The notes: generated by a model from the sequence alone, not told the origin. 64,000 nt of DNA from Clostridium bornimense (GCF_018917145.1 NZ_JAHLOD010000013.1:1-64000), one strand, 5' to 3'. Shown: positions 8,708-18,741, counted from the first letter of the stretch. Numbers and translations: made by a program.

Positions 8708-10290
8708 AATGTTCCTGGTGCTTTTACTTCAAATGACTTTAACATATTTTGTGCCACCATTTGAACATTTAATGAGAAACGTTGATCTCTTAAAATGTAA
8801 AATAAAAATCGTTCATATGAATTAGCATTTTTGCTATCAATTACTGATTGCACCAATTCTAAAATTCCCAACTGCACCTTTTCTCCAACCTTTATTTCTC
8901 CATCTATATAGCCCATTAATTTATACCACGATTCTTCAATGTTTTTGTTTAAACATTTTTTTAATACTTCTTTTAATATATTTAATATCTTTAGCTGCTT
9001 GTTTTCATCACAATGCTCCATAAAATAATTAAAACTATTATTTATACATTCTTTTAATTCTGCACAAGAATTAATACATTGATTTATTGCTTTAGCTGTC
9101 TCATCATATGTTACATATTCTTCTTTAAATAATTCTTCTGCCAAAAGATTGCAATATCTTGTTTCACCAAGCAAAATGAAATATGCATAGCAATAAACTT
9201 TATATTGATCAACATCTAAATACTTTTCTATCAACTCATAAGCGTCTGTATATTTTAAAATACCTAAAGATATTATTCCTTCTTTTACTTCCATATTACT
9301 GCACTTTTCTCTTAACAAAGTATTATATACTAATCTTCCTATAGATTTTTCTCCAGTAAACCTTAAAGCAATTATGGCAGCTTTTCTATGCGCTCTAACT
9401 TTTAGTAATTCTTCAAATTCACTTATACCACTATCAAATTCTTTTAAACTCTTAGCTTTTACAATTAAATCCCCTAAATTTTTAGAACTAGAATTTGAAA
9501 TAGACACTGCGTCCCTTCCACTTATATATGTTATTGTCTTTCTTGCCAAACTTGATATTCCATGACTCCTTAATAAGCTATATGCCTTTTTTAAAGCATC
9601 ATCACTAAAGACTGTCTTAAACTTATCTTTAAAACACTTTGATATCTCCTTATCTACAGCACTGTTTTCATTAATTAGAGATATCATTTGTAATATATAA
9701 TCTACTACTTCTTCTCTTCCACTATTAATTAACGCTCTAAATAAATCTAATTTTAGATTATTATCATTAAAAAATCTATAATATGCCTTTTCTAAAAGAT
9801 TACTGTTTTTTATCCTTCCTAATGCTGCAATTACAATTTTTAACTGAGGAGTCCAATGCCAGTTAACCACTATATGCTCTAGTGAACCTATTACCTTCTC
9901 CTTGTTAACCATAGTTATCTCATATATCACCATAGACATATAGTTTACAAGAGTTCTATCGTTATTGATAAAATTATTAATTTCTTTTGATGTATATAAC
10001 ATGCATTCAACAGGACATATTCCTTCTTGAAGCATATCTCTACACTTTTCTTTTACTTTTCCATAAATAATTTGTCTAACTTTTTCACTAATCTTATCTT
10101 CTCTAAGCAACGAATATATCTTTGAGAAATCTTTTACGTCTTCTTCTCTAAACTTCCATAAAAATAACTTATTTTCAGCATTGTTTAACGGCTCTACTCC
10201 TGTAACCGTAGTCCCTGTTATATCATATTCATAATCTATATTTAGATCACCTTTTATCAGTTCAAGATCTCGTAAATCTGTCAACTTCAT
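8704..10290 (-). CDS. HEAT-like repeat protein of the Hsp70/nuclease operon
   Basis: This 528-residue, mostly helical protein has no signal peptide or membrane segment. The middle section shows HEAT-like helix pairs (for example LKIVIAALGRIKNSNLLEKA, RAHRKAAIIALRFTG and KEGIISLGILKYTDAYELI). No catalytic motif is visible. It lies 5 bases downstream of the Hsp70 gene and overlaps the nuclease gene by four bases, so it is probably made in step with both. A scaffold or adaptor between chaperone and nuclease is a reasonable guess only. Confidence 0.7.
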   Translation of the reverse strand: MKLTDLRDLELIKGDLNIDYEYDITGTTVTGVEPLNNAENKLFLWKFREEDVKDFSKIYSLLREDKISEKVRQIIYGKVKEKCRDMLQEGICPVECMLYTSKEINNFINNDRTLVNYMSMVIYEITMVNKEKVIGSLEHIVVNWHWTPQLKIVIAALGRIKNSNLLEKAYYRFFNDNNLKLDLFRALINSGREEVVDYILQMISLINENSAVDKEISKCFKDKFKTVFSDDALKKAYSLLRSHGISSLARKTITYISGRDAVSISNSSSKNLGDLIVKAKSLKEFDSGISEFEELLKVRAHRKAAIIALRFTGEKSIGRLVYNTLLREKCSNMEVKEGIISLGILKYTDAYELIEKYLDVDQYKVYCYAYFILLGETRYCNLLAEELFKEEYVTYDETAKAINQCINSCAELKECINNSFNYFMEHCDENKQLKILNILKEVLKKCLNKNIEESWYKLMGYIDGEIKVGEKVQLGILELVQSVIDSKNANSYERFLFYILRDQRFSLNVQMVAQNMLKSFEVKAPGTL

Positions 10291-10295
10291 TATAT

Positions 10296-12002
10296 TTACC
10301 TCCCTTCATAAACATTTACATCACTCTCTACACCTATTTTGATTCTTTCATTTAATGAATCTTCCACTACAACTTCCATAGACAAATGCTTGTTTTCATC
10401 AATACTGTATTCTATAGTTATTGGAGTCCCTGTCCTTACTGGAAATGTGTATGAGCCTGTATAACTTCTTTGAATTCTCATAGCTGAATCATATTTATCT
10501 TTTCCTGCATACAAATTTATCTTCAATCCTGAAGGTGAAGATGTTTTCAACTTTCCTTTTAATTGTCCTGTATATGGTATTCTTTGATTAGCTTTAAGAA
10601 TAACCTCTGGCAATCCTTCATCTACATCTATCATAATTGCTTCTGCTAACACTTTTGTAATATCAAGTATTGCACTATCTCCACCATCTTTTTGAATTTC
10701 TTTTGGACTTACATCATTATCACTCTTTGTTTCTTCTATAGAATAATAATTATATATAGCTGCTCCTCTTGATACAGCTTCCATAGGATGTGGTGATAAA
10801 ATTATGTCCTTTCCTAATATCTCCTTTACTCTCTCTTGAACACCAATATACTTTGACATTCCCCCTGTTAAAAATACATAATCTATTGATGATATCGGTA
10901 TATTATAATTTGTTAATGTATTTAATATAGGTTCCTCTATATTTTTATACTTAGGTAATTCTCTTTGATCTTTTATAACTTTAGTTGGCTTATAGTATAG
11001 TGGTTTTGTTGATAAATCAAACTCTCTTTTTGTTAAAGAAAATTCACAAATTTCATCATTATAAAAATCCGGAATAGATTTTGTGAAACTTATTTCATCA
11101 TTATTTTTCTCTATACCCATAAACTCCATATTCTCAACTTCTGAAGATATTCTTTCTTTTGCCTGTTCTGCAAATATAATTAATTGATTTATCATATGAT
11201 TTTTTTGTATTTCACTTAATTCATTCAAATTTAATTTACGTTCTTGTGCAAACTTATTAAGAAGATAATTGGCTGCCCAAGTATCAAAATCTACTCCTCC
11301 TAAATCATCATATCTTCCTACAGCTATTTCTTTAAATGATAGATTATTTTCCTCTTGTACTACATCAATAATAGCTATATCACAAGTACCTCCTCCAATA
11401 TCAAATACAAGTATTCTTTTAAGTTTACTAAAATCTACATCTCTATCTTCTTGTATTCTCTTGGACTGTATATTAATATAATCTATTAATGCCGCTGTAG
11501 GCTCAGATATTGTAGTAATCGACTTTCTATTAAATCCAGCTCTAATCGCCGCCTCAACAGTATCATTAATTTGATCTGTATTAAATGATGCTGGTACTGT
11601 AATAGTAACCCCTTTTATCTCTCTACCCATTGTGTATCTTTTTATAGTGTTCATACATACCTTTAATAGCTCTGTAGCTACATCTACAGGACTTATTATT
11701 GTTTCGCCAATTTTCCATCTACTATCAGTTCCAATAAATCTTTTAGAATTATATACAACTCTATTAGATGAATTTTCTCTCATCCACTTCCCTATTTTAC
11801 CTACATATTTTCTTTCATCATTATCAACATATAACACTGATGGTAATAACTTTGATTGTATTAAATTTTTTGTAGCATCAAACTGAGGTATTTCAATAAC
11901 TTCTGTACCAAAAGTATTATCTATATTTCTTTTTCCTAATGTCAGTACTGTATTTGTAGTCCCCAAATCAATAGCTACATATATTTGTCTTTCACCTCCC
12001 AT
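10296..12002 (-). CDS. Hsp70-family (DnaK-like) chaperone with short, lidless substrate domain
   Basis: This 568-residue protein has a complete Hsp70 actin-like ATPase: phosphate-1 loop IDLGTTNTV (11-19), ISEPTAALIDY (166-175), phosphate-2 FDIGGGTCDIAI (200-211) and adenosine motif FLTGGMSKY (377-385). The substrate-binding part (about 445-560) keeps beta-sandwich features (ANQRIPYTG, PVRTGTPITIEYSIDEN) but ends there. The alpha-helical lid and the EEVD-type tail of DnaK are missing, and the total is about 40-70 residues shorter than DnaK. It is clearly not the housekeeping DnaK. It lies 11 bases behind the GrpE-like gene and just before the HEAT-like and nuclease genes. Confidence 0.9.
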   Translation of the reverse strand: MGGERQIYVAIDLGTTNTVLTLGKRNIDNTFGTEVIEIPQFDATKNLIQSKLLPSVLYVDNDERKYVGKIGKWMRENSSNRVVYNSKRFIGTDSRWKIGETIISPVDVATELLKVCMNTIKRYTMGREIKGVTITVPASFNTDQINDTVEAAIRAGFNRKSITTISEPTAALIDYINIQSKRIQEDRDVDFSKLKRILVFDIGGGTCDIAIIDVVQEENNLSFKEIAVGRYDDLGGVDFDTWAANYLLNKFAQERKLNLNELSEIQKNHMINQLIIFAEQAKERISSEVENMEFMGIEKNNDEISFTKSIPDFYNDEICEFSLTKREFDLSTKPLYYKPTKVIKDQRELPKYKNIEEPILNTLTNYNIPISSIDYVFLTGGMSKYIGVQERVKEILGKDIILSPHPMEAVSRGAAIYNYYSIEETKSDNDVSPKEIQKDGGDSAILDITKVLAEAIMIDVDEGLPEVILKANQRIPYTGQLKGKLKTSSPSGLKINLYAGKDKYDSAMRIQRSYTGSYTFPVRTGTPITIEYSIDENKHLSMEVVVEDSLNERIKIGVESDVNVYEGR

Positions 12003-12013
12003 TTTTCATCCTC

Positions 12014-13126
12014 CTAACTCCACTTTATCTTAACTAGTGGTAATTCTAATGTTTCATCTTTATATCTCCAACCTGGGAATACTATTTCCCCTTCTCTGCT
12101 ATTTACTTTATATATATCATCTGATACTCTATACTCAGTTCCTATATTTTTATCTTCAACCTCTATAGTTGAACCTAAATTTTCTTCATAATATGGTGAT
12201 ATACCAAAAGCCTCTAAAGAAATAATTAGATTTTTCACTAACATAGTTAATTCCTTTTCTGTTAATTTTTTACTCCCATTCACATGACAATAAAATCTAT
12301 CTACAATATTTCCATAGTTCTTACTATTTATAAGGTTAAAAAGATCTCTTATTCCAAACTTATATTGATTCATAGAATAATTAAAACTTTCTCTTTGCTT
12401 TGAATTTAATTCTTCTATTTCTTCTTTAAGCATATCAATTTCTCTTTTATTATGAGAAATAACTAGCTCATATGTAGATTTTAATTTTTCTCGATCCAAA
12501 GATACTGCTACAACATCATCAATTGCTCCATCTTCTTTATATTCCAATATATTTTTAATTTCTTCATCATTTATTTTGCCTTTAGCCTTAAAATATTCCA
12601 ATGAAATCTTTAATAACTTTAAATATACATCTTTGTATGGAGTTAAAGTCTCTTTAAATGATTCTACGTCAAATTTAAATTTAAAATAATGATAGATTAA
12701 TGAATTTAATTCTTCATTAAGAGCTTTTTCATCTTTTATAAACATACTAGCCCAACTTATTGTCTTCTCTCTTAATTTTTGAATCGTCAATGTCTCTTCA
12801 TTATTTATGATTACTAACTTCATTATAGAATTTATTATTATATTAGATACAAAATTATCAGATTTTATATCCTGTATACCTGAATCTCTAATTAACTTAA
12901 AAGGTAACTTGTGTTTTCTAAGATATCCAAAAACTTTTTTGCTATAAGGTATATCAAAAAATGTATTCCAATTTCTCTTCAATGCTGAATCATAATTTCC
13001 ACTTTTATTATTTTCATCAATAGACAAAGATTCAATAAGTATATCTATCTTAAGCCAAAATAAAGGTTCATCCTCCTTATTTAAATTATATTCCTTTACT
13101 AAATCTAGTTTCTTAAAAGTCTCCAC
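12014..13126 (-). CDS. GrpE-like protein, probable partner of the adjacent Hsp70
   Basis: This 370-residue protein has an N-terminal helical region of about 200 residues without recognised motifs. A long helix with coiled-coil character follows (LKEEIEELNSKQRESF). The C-terminal part resembles the GrpE head: a helix ending LIISLEAFGISPYYEE, then short strands ending PGWRYKDETLELPLVKIKW. That would make it the nucleotide-exchange factor for the neighbouring Hsp70, but the match is by pattern only. The start is placed at a GTG preceded by AGGGGG; an ATG 15 bases upstream has no ribosome site. It is the first gene of the operon. Confidence 0.6.
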   Translation of the reverse strand: METFKKLDLVKEYNLNKEDEPLFWLKIDILIESLSIDENNKSGNYDSALKRNWNTFFDIPYSKKVFGYLRKHKLPFKLIRDSGIQDIKSDNFVSNIIINSIMKLVIINNEETLTIQKLREKTISWASMFIKDEKALNEELNSLIYHYFKFKFDVESFKETLTPYKDVYLKLLKISLEYFKAKGKINDEEIKNILEYKEDGAIDDVVAVSLDREKLKSTYELVISHNKREIDMLKEEIEELNSKQRESFNYSMNQYKFGIRDLFNLINSKNYGNIVDRFYCHVNGSKKLTEKELTMLVKNLIISLEAFGISPYYEENLGSTIEVEDKNIGTEYRVSDDIYKVNSREGEIVFPGWRYKDETLELPLVKIKWS

Positions 13127-13164
13127 TTTCTTCCCCCTCATACTGTTTGTTATATTTTAATATA

Positions 13165-13193
13165 ATTATATTCTATTTAATGGGTATTGTCAA
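13165..13193 (-). promoter_or_regulatory. Consensus sigma-A promoter of the Hsp70/nuclease operon
   Basis: On the minus strand TTGACA (13188-13193) and TATAAT (13165-13170) are separated by exactly 17 bases, giving a leader of about 32 bases before the GTG start. I see no CIRCE (HrcA) or CtsR operator here, so classical heat-shock control is not evident. Confidence 0.85.
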
Positions 13194-13420
13194 TTTTTAC
13201 CAGTAAGTATTTTTACATTTTTCATTCTTATCATCAAAGATGATATCTATCACTATCACTTCTATTTGGGTTATTGAAAAAACTTAGGATTTGTTTAGAA
13301 ATAATAATTGTATGACTATTACTTTTTATAAAAGCAACATTTAAATTTTAGTAATTCAATAGGATTATATCCTTTGGTATGATAATCAATGGATGATGTT
13401 TACGATATGTCTATTATATA
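13194..13420. other. AT-rich gap upstream of the Hsp70 operon promoter
   Basis: The gene-free stretch runs from 13127 to 13483. Its left end carries the operon promoter and its right end a terminator. The part between them has no reading frame, hairpin or repeat that I can support. Confidence 0.5.
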
Positions 13421-13470
13421 AAAGAGTTATCGCTAACAAATCTTCATTTGCTAATGCGATAACTCTTTTT
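13421..13470 (-). terminator. Intrinsic terminator after the TerB-like gene
   Basis: AAAGAGTTATCGC (13421-13433) pairs with GCGATAACTCTTT (13456-13468), with an inner CAAA/TTTG helix, and ends in an A/T run. The inner region is 27 of 35 bases identical to the terminator after buk, with a compensatory pair change. Confidence 0.8.
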
Positions 13471-13483
13471 TTATTACTATATC

Positions 13484-13906
13484 TTAGTTATTAATAATTT
13501 CTTCTACTTCTTTTTTTGCTTCTTCGCTTTCTTCTACATTTACATCTGAATATTTATAATAATAGTTTGAAAAAGCAATTCTCTTTGATCTTTGTATTTC
13601 TAAACTATCGCCTAACACTTGTAAAAAGTCTACTTCATCAAGATTATATTCTCCATCAGCTAAACCTATTTTTATAAGTTCAAAATAAACAATATTTTTT
13701 ATTCTATCACTAGATGATTTTATAGTATTTATTGCATCTTCAAAACTTACCGCTACAAGTTCTTCTTCTGGGAATCCAATTTCATTATACAATCTTTCCA
13801 TTAATGCTTCTTCGCCTTTTCCTACTTTTTCATCAGCTAATACAAATTCGGACATTAGATTTGTAAATGCTATTGCTTCATCTTTATTAAGTTCTTTTAA
13901 AAACAT
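13484..13906 (-). CDS. Small acidic helical protein, TerB-like
   Basis: This 140-residue helical protein has a TerB-like pattern: FVLADEKVGKGEEALMERLY, then LIKIGLADGEYNLDEVDFL, where acidic clusters recur in each helical half as in tellurite-resistance TerB folds. It ends in a strongly acidic tail. The start MFLKELNK is chosen because GGAGG lies just before it; a 14-residue extension upstream has no ribosome site. It sits directly behind the thi operon but has no obvious role in thiamine synthesis. The TerB link is a weak pattern match. Confidence 0.5.
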   Translation of the reverse strand: MFLKELNKDEAIAFTNLMSEFVLADEKVGKGEEALMERLYNEIGFPEEELVAVSFEDAINTIKSSSDRIKNIVYFELIKIGLADGEYNLDEVDFLQVLGDSLEIQRSKRIAFSNYYYKYSDVNVEESEEAKKEVEEIINN

Positions 13907-13956
13907 ATCGCATCCTCCTTTTATTAGTATATAACATATATTATACATTAATTTTC

Positions 13957-14538
13957 TTACTTCTTCAGTTCTAAAATATATTTTTCTGGATTTTTACTAC
14001 AAATTATTCCACTCATTATTGCAATACCATCTGCTCCTGCATTATATACTTCTTTATAGTTATCCACAGTAATTCCACCTAAAGCTATTACTTTTGTGGA
14101 TACTTCTTTCTTTATGTTATTTATAAACTTAACACCTTTTCCTTTAAGTCCTGCTTTGCATCTTGTTTCATATACGTTTGATGCCAAAATATAATTAACA
14201 CCAATTTTATCTACCTTAATAGCTTCTTCTAAAGTATGAACAGATACCCCTATATTATCTATCTTTTCTTTCATAATTAAAAAATCCTTATATGGTAAGT
14301 GTAATCCATATGCATTAATTTCTTTATATACCTTTACTGATGTATTTACTATAACCTTACATTCAGTTCCTTTTGTTAGTTCCATAATCTTTTTTCCGTA
14401 TCTTAAAAGTTCATCCTCATATAATTGCTTTTCTCGTAATATTATTCTATCTAAACCACCATCTATAGCAGATTTTATCTTTTTAAAATATTCCTCATCT
14501 GACTTAACTAAAGATCTATTTGTTATTAAATATATCAA
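13957..14538 (-). CDS. TenI/ThiE-family protein, last gene of the thi operon
   Basis: This roughly 193-residue TIM-barrel protein belongs to the thiamine phosphate synthase/TenI superfamily: LITNRSL at the N-terminus, ILREKQL, and [22 protein letters not shown] near the C-terminus. The central loop reads [15 protein letters not shown], the pattern of thiazole tautomerase TenI, rather than the GPVFPTxTK-type loop of ThiE. It may therefore tautomerise the thiazole product of ThiG instead of joining the two halves. The start is a TTG six bases behind AAGGTG; a GTG nine bases upstream is the alternative. It overlaps the 3' end of thiC. Confidence 0.75.
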   Translation of the reverse strand: MIYLITNRSLVKSDEEYFKKIKSAIDGGLDRIILREKQLYEDELLRYGKKIMELTKGTECKVIVNTSVKVYKEINAYGLHLPYKDFLIMKEKIDNIGVSVHTLEEAIKVDKIGVNYILASNVYETRCKAGLKGKGVKFINNIKKEVSTKVIALGGITVDNYKEVYNAGADGIAIMSGIICSKNPEKYILELKK

Positions 14539-15829
14539 CAGCTTCACCTTTTAATACTTTATTCATATTTCTAACAGCACACATCTTTCCACACATTGTG
14601 CAAGTATCTTTATGTTCTGGTGTAGATTCTTCTCTATATTTTCTAGCTTTATCACTATCAATGGCAAGCTTAAACATCTTTTCCCAATCTAAATCAGCTC
14701 TTGCTTTACTCATTGCATTATCCCATTCTCTTGCTCCTTTTATTCCCTTAGCTAAATCTCCAGCATGAGCAGCTATTTTCGCTGCTACAATTCCTTCTTT
14801 CATATCTTCCAAATTAGGTAATCTCAAATGTTCTGCTGGTGTAACATAACATAAGAAATCAACTCCTGCTGCTGCTGCAATAGCTCCGCCAATAGCTGAA
14901 GTTATATGATCATAGCCTGGAGCTATATCAGTAACTAATGGTCCTAAAACATAAAATGGTGCTCCATGACAAAGTTTCTTTTGTAGCATAACATTAGCTT
15001 TAATTTCATCTAATGTCATGTGCCCTGGCCCTTCTACAATAACTTGTACATTTCTCTCCCATGCTCTTTTAGTAAGTTCACCTAATGTTATCAATTCTTT
15101 AATCTGTACTGCATCAGTAGCATCTGCATTAGATCCTGGTCTACATGCATCTCCTAAACTTATTGTTAAATCATATTTTTCACATATATCTAACAACTTA
15201 TCATAATGTTCATAAAAAGGATTTTCAGCATTATTTATTTCCATCCAAGCATATAATAATGATCCTCCTCTTGAAACTATATTGGTAAGTCTTCCATTTC
15301 TCTTAAAAGTATTTATAGTTTCTCTATTTAACCCTGCGTGAATTGTTACAAAATCCACCCCATCCTCTGCATGTTTCTCTACTACCTTTAAAAATTCTTC
15401 TGCTGTAATCTCGTCTATTTCTTTATCATAAAATCCTATAGCATCATATACTGGAACAGTTCCAATCATAGCTTTTGAGTACTCTATTAATTTTTTTCTA
15501 AACTCTGCAGTCTTACCATAATTAGAAAGATCCATTATTGCTTCTGCTTTCATTTCGATAGCCTTTTTAGCTTTTTCCATTTCTTTCTCTATTGCTGCAC
15601 AATCTTTTGAAATTCCAAGATTAACATTTATTTTTGTTCTTAACCCTTGTCCTACTCCTTCTGGATCTAATGACTTATGATTTTTATTAGCAGGTATAGC
15701 TACCTTTCCGTCTGCTATAAGTTCTCTTAATTCCTCAACATCCATAGATTCCTTATTAGCAACTGTCATCATTTCCTTTGTTATTATTCCTTTTTTAGCT
15801 GCATCCATTTGAGTTGTGTATGTTATCAT
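14516..15829 (-). CDS. thiC: Phosphomethylpyrimidine synthase ThiC
   Basis: This 437-residue radical-SAM enzyme converts aminoimidazole ribotide to hydroxymethylpyrimidine phosphate, the pyrimidine branch of thiamine synthesis. Signatures include [26 protein letters not shown] and the C-terminal cluster motif [11 protein letters not shown] that binds the [4Fe-4S] centre. GGAGGGG precedes its ATG. It follows thiH by 15 bases in the TPP-riboswitch operon. Confidence 0.97.
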   Translation of the reverse strand: MITYTTQMDAAKKGIITKEMMTVANKESMDVEELRELIADGKVAIPANKNHKSLDPEGVGQGLRTKINVNLGISKDCAAIEKEMEKAKKAIEMKAEAIMDLSNYGKTAEFRKKLIEYSKAMIGTVPVYDAIGFYDKEIDEITAEEFLKVVEKHAEDGVDFVTIHAGLNRETINTFKRNGRLTNIVSRGGSLLYAWMEINNAENPFYEHYDKLLDICEKYDLTISLGDACRPGSNADATDAVQIKELITLGELTKRAWERNVQVIVEGPGHMTLDEIKANVMLQKKLCHGAPFYVLGPLVTDIAPGYDHITSAIGGAIAAAAGVDFLCYVTPAEHLRLPNLEDMKEGIVAAKIAAHAGDLAKGIKGAREWDNAMSKARADLDWEKMFKLAIDSDKARKYREESTPEHKDTCTMCGKMCAVRNMNKVLKGEAVDIFNNK

Positions 15830-15844
15830 CTTTTACCCCTCCAT

Positions 15845-16954
15845 CTATATTCTTTCCCAATCTTTAAATACTGGTTGATATCCATTATCTTTAAGCATTT
15901 GTTTTATTTCTTCTGTGCTTCTACCATCACTTATTTCAAATTGTTCTTCTCCTGCTTCTTCCTTTCTAAGTGAATGTCCTCCAACTTCTGTAGACACCCC
16001 TGCAGAAATTTTATTAACTCCTAATGGTAATAATTTTTCTCTAAATCCAGCTCTTTCTCTTGTTGAAACATTGATAGTACAGTTTGGATGAAATATCCTA
16101 AGCGCTACAATACATTGAACTAAATTTTTATCACTCACTTCAGAAACGTCTTCAAATACTCCCGCATGTGGTCTTATTCTTGGTGTTGAAAATGCCACAT
16201 CAACATCACTATATTTGTCTTGAATATACTTTCCATGTAATGCTGTAAAAAATAATTCTTTTCTAAAATTATCTAGTCCTAGAAGAGCACCAATATTTAC
16301 AGATCTCATCCCCATCTTTGCTCCACGCTCTGGTGCATCTAACCTAAATTTATAATCTCTTTTTGGTCCACCTAAATGTACTTTTTTATAAATATCCCTA
16401 TTATAAGTTTCTTGATATACTGTAAGACAATCTACTCCTGCTTCTATGACTTCACGATATTCTTCTTCATTAAGTGGATAAATTTCTATTGTTATCGATG
16501 CAAAATACTTTTTTATTACTTTTACAGCTTCTACAATATAACTAACGGGAGTATCCTTAGGACTTTCACCAGTAAGAATTATTATGTGATTAAATCCTTC
16601 TTTTGATACTGCCTTACATTCTTCTTCTATCTCATGTAACGTTAACTTTTTCCTATTTATATCATTATCATGATTATATGAACAATATGCACATCTATTT
16701 ATACACATATTAGCAATATACATTGGTGTATATAGCAGAATTGCTTTTCCAAAATATCGATTAGTTAATTCATTTGCTTTTCTAGCCATTTCTTCTAAGT
16801 ATTCCTCTGCATTTGGAGAAATTAAATTCAACAAATCTTCTTCATCTAACTTACTTTTATGTATACTTCTCTTTATATCTTCATCAGTTACATTGTTGAA
16901 ATATTTTTCAAAATTAAAATTATTATACTTTTCTATTACTTCTATAAAACTCAT
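15845..16954 (-). CDS. thiH: 2-iminoacetate synthase ThiH
   Basis: This 369-residue radical-SAM enzyme carries [10 protein letters not shown] (CxxxCxxC) near residue 90. It cleaves tyrosine to make dehydroglycine for the thiazole synthase reaction, the anaerobic alternative to ThiO. Further family features are [22 protein letters not shown] and the C-terminal [11 protein letters not shown]. It overlaps the thiG stop by four bases (ATGA). Confidence 0.96.
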   Translation of the reverse strand: MSFIEVIEKYNNFNFEKYFNNVTDEDIKRSIHKSKLDEEDLLNLISPNAEEYLEEMARKANELTNRYFGKAILLYTPMYIANMCINRCAYCSYNHDNDINRKKLTLHEIEEECKAVSKEGFNHIIILTGESPKDTPVSYIVEAVKVIKKYFASITIEIYPLNEEEYREVIEAGVDCLTVYQETYNRDIYKKVHLGGPKRDYKFRLDAPERGAKMGMRSVNIGALLGLDNFRKELFFTALHGKYIQDKYSDVDVAFSTPRIRPHAGVFEDVSEVSDKNLVQCIVALRIFHPNCTINVSTRERAGFREKLLPLGVNKISAGVSTEVGGHSLRKEEAGEEQFEISDGRSTEEIKQMLKDNGYQPVFKDWERI

Positions 16955-17721
16955 TCTTCTAAAAACCCTGTCAAAGGAGATGAAGCTATAGCTCTTTCTG
17001 AAACAATACCAGCTTTAGCTAAATATCCTTTCCTTCCTGCCTCCACGGCGTTTTTAAATGCTTCTGCCATAAGAACTGGATTTTTACTTGATGATATAGC
17101 TGTATTGAGAAGCACAGCTGCTGCTCCCATTTCCATAGCACTACAAGCTTCTGATGGCTTACCAATTCCAGCATCAACTATTATTGGAGCTTTAATCTCA
17201 TCTATCATGATTTCTATTAATTCCTTTGTTCTTATACCTCTATTACTTCCAATAGGCGCTCCCAGAGGCATAACTGCTGATGCTCCAGCATCCACCATAC
17301 GTCTTCCCATCGCTAAATCTGGACTCATATAAGGAAATACTACAAATCCTTCTTTTGCTAAAATTTCTGTAGCTTTTAAAGTCTCAAGATTATCTGGTAA
17401 TAGATATTTTGAATCATTTATTACTTCTATCTTAATCCAATTTCCACATCCCATGGCTTTTGCTAATCTTGCTATTCTAACAGCTTCTTCTGCATTTCTC
17501 GCTCCTGATGTATTCGGTAAAAGAATCATATCTTTTGGTATATATCCCATTACATTTTCTTCTTCATTTTGAAAGTCAACTCTTCTAACTGCCATAGTTA
17601 TAACATTAGACCCACTGTTTTCTATTATCTCTGGTATTATTTTGTTTGAGGAATACTTTCCTGTCCCTATAAATAATCTTGAAGTCAATTCCTTTCCTCC
17701 AATTATAAATTTATCGCTCAT
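16951..17721 (-). CDS. thiG: Thiazole synthase ThiG
   Basis: This 256-residue barrel enzyme builds thiazole phosphate from deoxyxylulose phosphate, dehydroglycine and the ThiS thiocarboxylate. Signatures are [20 protein letters not shown], the catalytic-lysine strand WIKIEVI and [14 protein letters not shown]. It overlaps the thiF end by 11 bases and the thiH start by 4, so translation is coupled along the operon. Confidence 0.97.
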   Translation of the reverse strand: MSDKFIIGGKELTSRLFIGTGKYSSNKIIPEIIENSGSNVITMAVRRVDFQNEEENVMGYIPKDMILLPNTSGARNAEEAVRIARLAKAMGCGNWIKIEVINDSKYLLPDNLETLKATEILAKEGFVVFPYMSPDLAMGRRMVDAGASAVMPLGAPIGSNRGIRTKELIEIMIDEIKAPIIVDAGIGKPSEACSAMEMGAAAVLLNTAISSSKNPVLMAEAFKNAVEAGRKGYLAKAGIVSERAIASSPLTGFLEE

Positions 17722-18529
17722 TCTCTATCTCCTCATTTCCTAATAATAATCTAACTGCCATATTAGCAGCATGTCCTGCAACAATTTGAACCCTAGGTGC
17801 CATAAGTCCACTACCTTCTTTTGCTTCATTTTCTCCATCACCACATAAATAAAATCTAGAATTAATTTTTCTAGTTTTTATTGAGTTAGATGTAAAGAGT
17901 CCTGCCATACCACTATTTCCAATAATCTTTTTTTCCTTTGTTTTTAATAGAATAGTATTTACTAAATCAGCCTTACACTTAGGATTATCAAAAGCTTCTA
18001 TTATAACTTCACAGGATGAAAAAATCTCTGTAACATTATTTTCATCTAAATATTTATCAATAGTTTCTACAATTATAAATGGGTTTATCTCTGCTAGCTG
18101 CTCTTTAATAGCTTCAGTTTTTTTCATTCCTATATGTCTTATATAATATTGCTGTCTATTTAAATTACTCGGTTCAACCACATCAAAATCTACTAACACT
18201 AACTTTCCAACACCAACTCTAGCTAATGCTATAGCTATATTAGATCCTAGCCCCCCTAATCCAGCTACACCAACTACACCATTCTTAAGCTTATTAAATA
18301 CCCCTGGAGTATGACGTGACATCATAAGAGTTTCTAATTCATCCTTAGGAGGCATCTCACCTTTTTTTATAAATACCAAAGTATCTCCATTCTTTAACTG
18401 CTTATCTTCTTTTATAGGAAAACCATTTAAAATGGTGACATCGCAATTTGGGACCATTAAATCTCTTATGCAATATATTGTGCTACTTTCCTCTACTTCA
18501 ATTAATTTCTCATTAACCTTTACTCTCAA
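17711..18529 (-). CDS. thiF: ThiS adenylyltransferase ThiF (family 2) with N-terminal ThiS-like domain
   Basis: This 272-residue protein has a ThiS-like ubiquitin fold (about 1-57) fused to an E1-type adenylyltransferase (about 75-272) with [28 protein letters not shown] and [11 protein letters not shown]. It should activate the ThiS C-terminus for sulfur transfer. The two CxxC zinc pairs of E. coli ThiF are not present, as in the shorter ThiF family 2. The start is TTG. Its ribosome site GGAGGG is formed by the last two glycine codons of thiS, five bases before the start. Confidence 0.9.
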   Translation of the reverse strand: MRVKVNEKLIEVEESSTIYCIRDLMVPNCDVTILNGFPIKEDKQLKNGDTLVFIKKGEMPPKDELETLMMSRHTPGVFNKLKNGVVGVAGLGGLGSNIAIALARVGVGKLVLVDFDVVEPSNLNRQQYYIRHIGMKKTEAIKEQLAEINPFIIVETIDKYLDENNVTEIFSSCEVIIEAFDNPKCKADLVNTILLKTKEKKIIGNSGMAGLFTSNSIKTRKINSRFYLCGDGENEAKEGSGLMAPRVQIVAGHAANMAVRLLLGNEEIENER

Positions 18530-18531
18530 GT

Positions 18532-18723
18532 TTACCCTCCCCCTATAAAGGCAACTATCTCAACTTTATCTTCTTCTCTAAGGGTTGTAGTATTAAACTT
18601 GTCTTTTGGTATAATATCTAAATTTACTTCTACAACTATCTTGTCTTTATCTAAATCTAATTCTTTAACAAGTTCTTCTACAGTTATATCTTTATAATTG
18701 TATTTCTTCCCATTGATAATCAT
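18532..18723 (-). CDS. thiS: Sulfur carrier protein ThiS
   Basis: This 63-residue ubiquitin-like protein ends in the required diglycine (AFIGGG). It carries sulfur as a thiocarboxylate for thiazole formation. It is the first gene after the TPP riboswitch and has a strong AAGGGGGG ribosome site. The GGAGGG coding its C-terminal glycines also serves as the thiF ribosome site. Confidence 0.95.
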   Translation of the reverse strand: MIINGKKYNYKDITVEELVKELDLDKDKIVVEVNLDIIPKDKFNTTTLREEDKVEIVAFIGGG

Positions 18724-18741
18724 AATATCCCCCCTTTAAAA

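Noticed and set aside
6815-13141. Calling the Hsp70/nuclease operon a phage-defence system
   Set aside because: There is no neighbouring defence gene, integrase or mobile element, and base composition matches the surroundings. Defence is only one of several possibilities.
13127-13193. CIRCE or CtsR heat-shock operator before the Hsp70 operon
   Set aside because: I looked for TTAGCACTC-N9-GAGTGCTAA and AGTCAAA-type repeats and found neither.
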